Shown: positions 16,223 to 21,109 of the stretch, piece by piece
How positions within the stretch are numbered: position 1 is the stretch's first letter
Layout of the letters: each line of letters starts with the position of its first letter
Assembly (NCBI GenBank): GCA_943368345.1
Contig: CALRKY020000040.1
Location: 1-21,109, forward strand
From: JADCGM01 sp943368345
GTDB lineage: Bacteria > Pseudomonadota > Alphaproteobacteria > Sphingomonadales > Sphingomonadaceae
Length of the DNA: 21,109 nt
Direction of reading: 5' to 3'
Notes under the pieces: generated by a model
Told to the model about the DNA's origin: nothing
The model's database searches: none
What the model saw: only the letters and a program-made list of their open reading frames with translations
Program-made: the position numbers and the translations under genes

Positions 16223-17771
16223 GCAGGAAGGGCAGAGCCGCACACGCCGTGAACAGTATCGACATCAGCAGGAATGCGTCGGCATAACTCATCACCAGCG
16301 CCTGTTCGGCAACCTGACCCGCGATCATCCGCGTCGCCGCGGCATCCGGGTCCGCAAAACCGCGCTGCACCGCCAACTCGCGCATCAGCTCCAGCCGGGC
16401 GGTAATCTCGGGCCGCGCCGGATTGACCGATTCCGCCAATCGCCCCCAGTGCAGGTTGAACCGCTCCAGACTGACGGTGTTGATCAGCGCCAGCCCGACC
16501 GCCCCACCCAGATTCCGCATCAGCGTGAAGAGCCCCGGCCCATCCTTCAACTGCTCCGCAGGAAGGGTCGCGAACGCCGTGTTCGATATCGACACAATGC
16601 AACACATCATGCCAATCCCGCGCAGCATCTGCGGCACCAACAATTCGTCAAACCGCCACTCGACCGAGATCCGCGATGACAGGAAGGTGGAGGCGGCAAA
16701 CAGCAGGAACCCGCTGCTCAGCACGATCCTTGGATCAAATCGCCGGACCAGATAGCCCGCGACCGGCGCAGTCAGGATCATGAAAATGCCGGTCACCAGC
16801 AAGGTCGTGCCAACCTGGGTGCTCGACAGATGGGCGATGCGCGACAGATACAGCGGGTAGAGATAGACCAGCCCGTACAGCGCGATGCCGAACACCGCGC
16901 CAAGCATCGCCCCGCCTCGGAAATTGCCATTGGCAAAGGGCTGCAGCCGGACAATCGGTTCGGCCACCGTCAGGATGCGCCAGGTGAACAGCAACGCCGC
17001 CAGCCCCATGACGACGGTAACCCGGAACACCATGTCATCCTCGAACCACTGGTGCCGCGCCCCCTCCTCCAGCACATAATTCAGCCCGCCAAGGAACAAG
17101 GCCATCGCCGCCAGCCCAATCAAGTCGATCCGGCGCAGCAAGCCCCAGTCCGGCTTGTCGATATCGACCAGCGCCCACACACCAAAGGTGATCAGGACAC
17201 CCGGAATCACATTGATCAGAAACAACCATTTCCAGCCCAGCGCATCCGATATTACCCCGCCAAGCGTTGGCCCCATCGTCGGGGCGAGCGTGATGATGAC
17301 GCTGACCACCACCATCAGCGATCCCTGCCGCGCCCGGCCGAACATCATGAATCCGGCGGAATAGAGCGTCGGGATCATCGCACCGCCGACAAAGCCCTGG
17401 ATGGCCCGGTACAGGATCATCTCCCCGATGGTATCGGCCGTCGCACACAGGACGCTCGCCACCGTGAACCCGGCGGCAGAGGCCACGAACAGCCATTTGA
17501 CCGACATCCCCCGCGCCAGAAACCCCGACAGTGGGATCATCACAATCTCCGCCACCAGATAGCTGGTCTGCACCCAGCTGATCTCATCGGCAGACGCCGA
17601 CAACCCGGCCTGAATCTGCAACAACGACGCCGACACGATCTGGATATCGAGGATCGACATGAACATCCCGAACGCCATCAGCACATAGCCAACCACCGCC
17701 TGCCAGCTGGCCTTCTCGGTCATATCGGGAAGTCCAGGCTCCGGAACCGCGCGGACACCCGTCGAGGTCAT
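16179..17771 (-). CDS. emrB: EmrB/QacA-family (DHA2) multidrug exporter
   Basis: A 530-residue major facilitator protein with about 14 transmembrane helices, the DHA2 topology. The first helix has MFMSILDIQIVSASL, typical for EmrB; APTMGPTLGGVIS in helix 5 is the antiporter motif C. Such proteins use the proton gradient to export drugs and, with EmrA and an outer-membrane TolC channel, span both membranes. No TolC gene is present here. ATG 17771 starts 4 nt after the emrA stop with an AGGGG ribosome binding site; ATG 17723 is an alternative start that would trim 16 residues. The C-terminus overlaps the convergent membrane gene by 44 nt. Confidence 0.93.
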   Translation of the reverse strand: MTSTGVRAVPEPGLPDMTEKASWQAVVGYVLMAFGMFMSILDIQIVSASLLQIQAGLSASADEISWVQTSYLVAEIVMIPLSGFLARGMSVKWLFVASAAGFTVASVLCATADTIGEMILYRAIQGFVGGAMIPTLYSAGFMMFGRARQGSLMVVVSVIITLAPTMGPTLGGVISDALGWKWLFLINVIPGVLITFGVWALVDIDKPDWGLLRRIDLIGLAAMALFLGGLNYVLEEGARHQWFEDDMVFRVTVVMGLAALLFTWRILTVAEPIVRLQPFANGNFRGGAMLGAVFGIALYGLVYLYPLYLSRIAHLSSTQVGTTLLVTGIFMILTAPVAGYLVRRFDPRIVLSSGFLLFAASTFLSSRISVEWRFDELLVPQMLRGIGMMCCIVSISNTAFATLPAEQLKDGPGLFTLMRNLGGAVGLALINTVSLERFNLHWGRLAESVNPARPEITARLELMRELAVQRGFADPDAAATRMIAGQVAEQALVMSYADAFLLMSILFTACAALPFLLKRPVTLEQAAETP

Positions 17772-17775
17772 GCCC

Positions 17776-18822
17776 CTAGTTCCGGACGTCGATGCTCGGG
17801 CGGACCGACAGTCCCGGCACCAACCTCACCCCCTCCGGGAGTGGCCGATCAATCAGGATTTTCACCGGTATCCGCTGCACCACCTTGGTGAAATTCCCAG
17901 TGGCATTTTCAGGCGGCAGGATCGAAAACCGTGAACCGGCCGCCGGGGACAAGCTGGCGATCCGGCCGGTCAGCTGCGCGTCCGGATAGGCGTCCGCCGC
18001 AATGCTGACCCGCTGCCCCGGGCGCATGCGCGCCACCTGGGTTTCCTTGAAATTGGCGATGACATAGGCCTCGTTGACCGGCACCACGACCATCAGCTGC
18101 TGCCCGGCCCGGACATATTGCCCGACCCGCGCCGACCGGTTGCCAACCACCCCGGTCAGCGGTGCGCGGATGATGGTGTTGGACAGGTCATAGCGCGCCG
18201 ATGCCAGCTGAGCCGATGCAGCGCGGCCTCCCGCAACCGACGCTCCCCGCTCCGCACCGGCCCCGGCCACCCCGGACCGCGCCGCCGCCAGCGCCGCGCG
18301 CGCCTGGGCCACCGCAGCCCGCCGGCTGGCGGCTTCGGCGACCGCCACCTCAAAGCGCTGGCGACTGACAAAGCGGTTGCCGAGCAGGCTTTGCAGCCGC
18401 ACCCGGTCGGCGTCGGCCCGAGCGAACTCGGCTTCAGCCGCCACCAGAGCCGCTGCCGCCTCATCGATCATCGCGGCCTTGCTGACGGTCGTCGCCTCGG
18501 CGGCGCTGACCATATTCCCCATTCGCGCGACATCCGCCTCTCCGGCGGCAACCCGCGCCCGGTAATCCACATCATCCAGCTCGGCCAGCACATCGCCCGC
18601 CCTAACCGCCTGATTGTCGGCCACCGCCACGGTTTTCACATAGCCCGCAACCCGCGGCGCGATAACCGCGATATCGGCCTCGACATAGGCATTGTCAGTC
18701 GCCTCGATCCAGCGCCCGGTCAGGTACCAATGCCCAGCCGCCGCTGCCAACCCCAGCAGGATGAGCGCAGTGATGACGAGAAAAATATTGCGGCGCAAAC
18801 GATCCCCCCACGGATTAACCAC
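17776..18822 (-). CDS. emrA: EmrA-type HlyD-family membrane fusion protein
   Basis: A periplasmic adaptor, about 348 residues, that links EmrB to an outer-membrane channel. A single N-terminal helix (IFLVITALILLGLAAAAG) is followed by ATDNAYVEADIAVIAPRVAG, the EmrA/HlyD barrel-sandwich start, a long Ala-rich coiled-coil hairpin, then IIRAPLTGVVGNR, the second lipoyl-like half, and beta-barrel segments. The C-terminus IPVKILIDRPLPEGVRLVPG is typical. The start is uncertain. The frame opens at ATG 18936, which overlaps zapE by 26 nt and gives a non-family extension; GTG 18822 is listed; TTG 18798 has the best ribosome binding site (GGGGGGAT). Confidence 0.9.
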   Translation of the reverse strand: MVNPWGDRLRRNIFLVITALILLGLAAAAGHWYLTGRWIEATDNAYVEADIAVIAPRVAGYVKTVAVADNQAVRAGDVLAELDDVDYRARVAAGEADVARMGNMVSAAEATTVSKAAMIDEAAAALVAAEAEFARADADRVRLQSLLGNRFVSRQRFEVAVAEAASRRAAVAQARAALAAARSGVAGAGAERGASVAGGRAASAQLASARYDLSNTIIRAPLTGVVGNRSARVGQYVRAGQQLMVVVPVNEAYVIANFKETQVARMRPGQRVSIAADAYPDAQLTGRIASLSPAAGSRFSILPPENATGNFTKVVQRIPVKILIDRPLPEGVRLVPGLSVRPSIDVRN

Positions 18823-18910
18823 GTCATCTGCGGCAATCCCGAACCCTTTCGCAACCCGTCCAATTGGCCATAGAATCAGGGGATGCGGCTCGCTGCCAAT
18901 CCGCCGCCCT

Positions 18911-20062
18911 TCACACTCCCGCGCCGACCTGCCCATGCCCCAGCGCCAGATAGTCCGCCGACTGCATTTCCATCAACCGGGACGCCGTGCGTTCAAATTC
19001 AAACGATCCGTCACCCGCCGGATAGAGGTCACTCGGCAGCGCATCAGCGGCGATCAGTAGCTTGACCTTGTGCTCGTACAGCGCATCGATCAGCGTCACG
19101 AACCGCGCCGCCTCGTTGCGGTTGTCGCGGCCCAGCTGCGGGACCCCGACCAGAATAACCGTATGGAACCGCCGCGCAACTGCCAGATAGTCCGCCGCCC
19201 CCCTTGCCTCGCTGCACAGCCGCCGGAACGAAAACACCGCCACGCCCTTCAGCGACTTGGGCACGAACAATTCGCGCCCACCCGGCACTGCAATCGTTTC
19301 CGACGGCACATGCGCGGCATCCTCGGGCCGGTAATCGGTCAGGCGGAAAAACACCTCCCGCATCGCCTCCGTCGCTGCCGGACCATTTGGCACATGATAG
19401 GTTGGCATCCCGCCCAGCCGTTCCAGCCGGTAATCGGTCGGACCATTGAGGCCAACCACATCCAGCCGCGCCTCAATCAGCGCGATGAACGGCAGGAACA
19501 GCTGCCGGTTCAGACCATCCTTGTACAATTGATCAGGCCGCCGGTTGGACGTTGTCACCACCGTGACACCCGCCGCCAGCAACGCGGTGAACAGCCGGGA
19601 CAGGATCATCGCATCGGCGACATTGTTGACCTGCATCTCGTCAAACGCCAGCAGCCGCGCCTCGGCAGCAATCGCGGCGGCCACCACCGGGATTGGATCA
19701 TCCCCCCGCTGCTGCCGGTGCCGGTGAACGCGGTCATGCACGTCGAGCATGAATTCATGGAAATGCGCCCGCCGCTTGGACGCCACCCCGACATGCTGGA
19801 CAAACAGGTCCATCAGCATCGACTTGCCGCGCCCGACTGCCCCCCAAAGATACACCCCGCGCGGTGGCGGCACCGGCTTGGCGAACAGCCGACTGAACAA
19901 ACCGGGCGTTGGTTGCCCTTCCAGAGCTCGCGCCAGCGCGTCCAGCTGCTGCGCGGCGAGGCGTTGTTCGGCGTCCGGGGTCAGTTCATTCGCCGCAACC
20001 AGCGCGTCATAGCTGGCGAGAACGCCACGCACGCCGTTTCCGCTGGCGCGCGCATCACTCAC
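18911..20062 (-). CDS. zapE: Cell division protein ZapE (AFG1-like ATPase)
   Basis: A 383-residue P-loop ATPase of the AFG1/LACE1 family. Walker A is GAVGRGKS (74-81) after GVYLW, Walker B is LLAFDE (137-142) followed by MQVNNVADAMIL, and TSNR (171-174) with PDQLYKDGLNRQLFLPFI is the family signature after it. In E. coli ZapE acts on FtsZ rings during late division and under low oxygen; the mitochondrial relative helps turn over respiratory subunits. It starts with GTG at 20062, overlapping the thioesterase stop in a GTGA, so the two are translationally coupled. In the sphingomonads I recall, zapE sits directly upstream of mdh; here emrAB and a membrane gene lie between. Confidence 0.95.
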   Translation of the reverse strand: MSDARASGNGVRGVLASYDALVAANELTPDAEQRLAAQQLDALARALEGQPTPGLFSRLFAKPVPPPRGVYLWGAVGRGKSMLMDLFVQHVGVASKRRAHFHEFMLDVHDRVHRHRQQRGDDPIPVVAAAIAAEARLLAFDEMQVNNVADAMILSRLFTALLAAGVTVVTTSNRRPDQLYKDGLNRQLFLPFIALIEARLDVVGLNGPTDYRLERLGGMPTYHVPNGPAATEAMREVFFRLTDYRPEDAAHVPSETIAVPGGRELFVPKSLKGVAVFSFRRLCSEARGAADYLAVARRFHTVILVGVPQLGRDNRNEAARFVTLIDALYEHKVKLLIAADALPSDLYPAGDGSFEFERTASRLMEMQSADYLALGHGQVGAGV

Positions 20063-20502
20063 GCTTGGCGGGCCACCTTGCGCAGCGTCCCGGTATAGGC
20101 ACAGACCGGCTCGCCATCCTGCGACAGCATCCCCCGGACAAACAGCATCTTGCCGGTTTCCTTCATAATCTCCCCGGTCCCGTCCAGCACCTGATTGGCC
20201 CGCCCCGACCCCAGGAAATGCGTGTCACAACTGAGCGTCACCGCGCCGACCGTCGGCGTCAGCCGGTGCCGCACCACCGCGAACATCACCTGATCAATAA
20301 ACGCCATCAGAAAGCCGCCGTGCAGGAAGCCAAGGCCGTTCATATGCTGAACCCCGGTCTCCATCTTGCAACGTATCACCCCGGCCTCGTCACGCCGGAA
20401 ATAATAGGGACCAAGCAGTTCCGAAAACCGGTTGGGATGATGCCCCCGCCACAGGGTCCACCCCGCATAGGGGCCGTCGGTTATATCTTCACGGGCTTGC
20501 AT
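20059..20502 (-). CDS. PaaI-family acyl-CoA thioesterase (hotdog fold)
   Basis: A small hotdog-fold protein, about 147 residues. The motif LGFLHGGFLMAFIDQVMF holds the family's His-Gly-Gly turn and the acidic residue at the N-terminal part of the central helix; LSCDTHFLGSG is the following strand. These enzymes hydrolyse acyl-CoA thioesters, but the substrate cannot be read from sequence. A GTG at 20526 would add 8 residues (SSPYPAT region); neither start has a clear ribosome binding site, and the ATG is preferred for codon type. The stop overlaps the zapE GTG start. It is probably the first gene of a thioesterase-zapE-emrA-emrB transcript. Confidence 0.88.
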   Translation of the reverse strand: MQAREDITDGPYAGWTLWRGHHPNRFSELLGPYYFRRDEAGVIRCKMETGVQHMNGLGFLHGGFLMAFIDQVMFAVVRHRLTPTVGAVTLSCDTHFLGSGRANQVLDGTGEIMKETGKMLFVRGMLSQDGEPVCAYTGTLRKVARQA

Positions 20503-20715
20503 GGTGGCGGGATAGGGGGATGACACGGAAATGGGAAGCCCTGCGCCAACGTCCCCGTCCGGTCTCCCCGATGTGCACGCCGTCAGTCTGGGCTTTTAGG
20601 CGCCCCGTCAATGATGCCCGATACTGCTTTCTCGGCCTGGCCCAGGCTCGGCGCCTGACCATTCGATGCATGCCGCAGCAGCGCAATTTCGGTCAGCGCT
20701 GCGTTGATAAGCCGT

Positions 20716-20763
20716 GATTGCGGTGACAGTGCGATTGCGGTGACGCGATTGCGGTGACAGTGC
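20716..20763 (+). repeat. Tandem GATTGCGGTGAC(AGT)GC repeat, transposase-flank-like
   Basis: Three head-to-tail units: 20716-20732 and 20747-20763 are identical 17-mers, and the middle one (20733-20746) lacks AGT. The last runs into CGGTGACAGTGCACTTAATT (20752-20771). I recall closely similar sequence flanking REP-associated tyrosine (Y1, IS200-like) transposase genes. No transposase is present, so this would be a remnant or a non-autonomous flank. Confidence 0.7.
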
Positions 20764-20821
20764 ACTTAATTGGGAGGATGTGAAGACGCGGGCAGCGCGC
20801 CTCCTCGCGCCAACGGACTGC

Positions 20822-20840
20822 TGGGGGGATGCCACCCCCA
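20822..20840. repeat. GC-rich hairpin
   Basis: TGGGGG (20822-20827) pairs with CCCCCA (20835-20840) around a 7-nt loop. No T-run follows on either strand. It may mark the end of the repeat remnant or act as a weak terminator. Confidence 0.4.
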
Positions 20841-20852
20841 ATCGAATAGCTT

Positions 20853-20867
20853 GTTCGTATTTTGTTC
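20853..20867 (+). promoter_or_regulatory. LexA-type SOS box, GTTC-N7-GTTC
   Basis: GTTC (20853-20856), seven bases (GTATTTT), GTTC (20864-20867). This is exactly the direct-repeat operator bound by LexA in alphaproteobacteria. The spacer is AT-rich, as in known sites, and the box abuts a perfect -35. A chance match is possible but less likely in this position. Confidence 0.6.
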
Positions 20868-20896
20868 TTGACATTCACAACCAGATCGGTTAGATG
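20868..20896 (+). promoter_or_regulatory. Candidate sigma-70 promoter reading rightward
   Basis: A perfect TTGACA -35 (20868-20873), a 17-nt spacer and a weak -10, TAGATG (20891-20896). The spacer contains a short inverted repeat, AACC-N5-GGTT (20879-20891), which could be a second operator. No plus-strand gene of credible length starts before the window ends. Confidence 0.5.
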
Positions 20897-20954
20897 CGCG
20901 CTTGCTCCGGCGTGGCCACGTTCGGGGCGGACACGGGTTTGTGGCTGATTGAGG

Positions 20955-21109
20955 CTACTCACCCAGGACCGGCGCGGAATCGTTCGGGTAACCAGCCGAA
21001 GCTTCGCGACCTGCCCGTCTGGTGAGGTCTGCCAAAAGAGCGTCCAATTGCAACCGCTGAAAGGGCGACAGACCAAGGCTCCAGACACCAGTCTCGGTGT
21101 GATGCAGTA
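20955..21109 (-). CDS. Possible C-terminal fragment of an unidentified gene
   Basis: A leftward frame enters from the right edge and stops at 20955-20957 after about 50 codons. Its translation includes TETGVWSLGLSPFQRLQLDA followed by a Leu-rich helix-like LLADLTRRAG, which reads like the C-terminal end of a real protein rather than noise. I do not recognise the family. Codon use is less GC-biased than in neighbouring genes. Other frames here are also open for a while, so confidence is low; the start lies outside the window. Confidence 0.35.
   Translation of the reverse strand, partial: LHHTETGVWSLGLSPFQRLQLDALLADLTRRAGREASAGYPNDSAPVLGE

Larger units (their letters stand above)
20527..20954. 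other. Gene-poor stretch with repeats and regulatory signals
   Basis: No convincing gene is seen in these 428 bases; the open frames are short, cross the repeats and lack family features. It holds a 7-bp inverted repeat (GCAGCGC at 20678-20684 and GCGCTGC at 20696-20702), a short tandem repeat, a GC hairpin, a LexA-type box and a sigma-70-like promoter, listed separately. The mosaic suggests a decayed insertion flank. Confidence 0.6.

Noticed and set aside
16830..17891. Long plus-strand frame across emrB and emrA (353 codons)
   Set aside because: Composition is His/Arg/Gln/Pro-rich, as expected for the reverse of membrane-protein codons; no domain is seen.
20716..20763. CRISPR array
   Set aside because: The units are contiguous, 14-17 nt long and have no spacers; no cas genes are nearby.
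20893..21024. 43-codon plus-strand ORF just behind the SOS-type promoter
   Set aside because: Its ATG lies inside the -10 element, it has no ribosome binding site and no protein-like pattern.
20693..21088. 131-codon minus-strand frame at the right edge
   Set aside because: It translates through the tandem repeat, the hairpin and the LexA-type box; the composition is irregular and no start signal is seen.

Overview
The window is high-GC DNA, almost fully coding, from an alphaproteobacterium, most likely a member of the Sphingomonadales. Four things point there: an mdh-sucC-sucD-sucA-sucB-(small ORF)-lpd block; zapE lying upstream of mdh on the same strand; a long hairpin of the 'CATCCCGAGCGAAGTCGAGG' type, which I recall as a dispersed repeat of sphingomonad genomes; and a GTTC-N7-GTTC box of the alphaproteobacterial LexA type near the right edge. 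The placement rests on recognition, not on a search.

Left part (1-6290): a conserved hypothetical gene and a small J-domain protein read rightward. They meet, tail to tail, a leftward CDP-glycerol-glycerophosphotransferase-like gene. Across a 112-bp gap with no recognisable promoter, a Wzx-type polysaccharide flippase reads rightward and is tightly followed by a carboxymuconolactone-decarboxylase-like protein and a YheS-type ABC-F ATPase.

Centre (6306-15387, minus strand): a TCA-cycle operon. Transcription should run from upstream of mdh through malate dehydrogenase, both succinyl-CoA ligase subunits (sucC, sucD) and the three 2-oxoglutarate dehydrogenase components (sucA E1, sucB E2, lpd E3). 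Together these cover 2-oxoglutarate to succinate plus malate to oxaloacetate. An uncharacterised 75-residue protein fits exactly between sucB and lpd, starting at the base after the sucB stop and overlapping the lpd start. Non-coding marks inside the operon are a 31-bp-arm hairpin between mdh and sucC and a nested stem-loop between sucD and sucA. In front of mdh a promoter-like sequence overlaps a perfect GGCAAGG-N7-CCTTGCC palindrome, a candidate operator.

Right part (15569-20526): a rightward membrane protein of unknown function overlaps, tail to tail, an EmrB-type drug exporter. On the minus strand a PaaI-type thioesterase, zapE, emrA and emrB are closely packed and could be one transcript. 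The emrAB pair plus the membrane gene separate zapE from mdh, which I expect to be adjacent in relatives.

Right edge (20503-21109): mostly non-coding. It has a short tandem repeat ending in a sequence that looks like the flank of REP-associated (Y1/IS200-like) transposases, a GC hairpin, then the LexA-type box directly against a TTGACA -35 element. A possible C-terminal fragment of a leftward gene enters from the right edge. No rRNA, tRNA or CRISPR array was seen.
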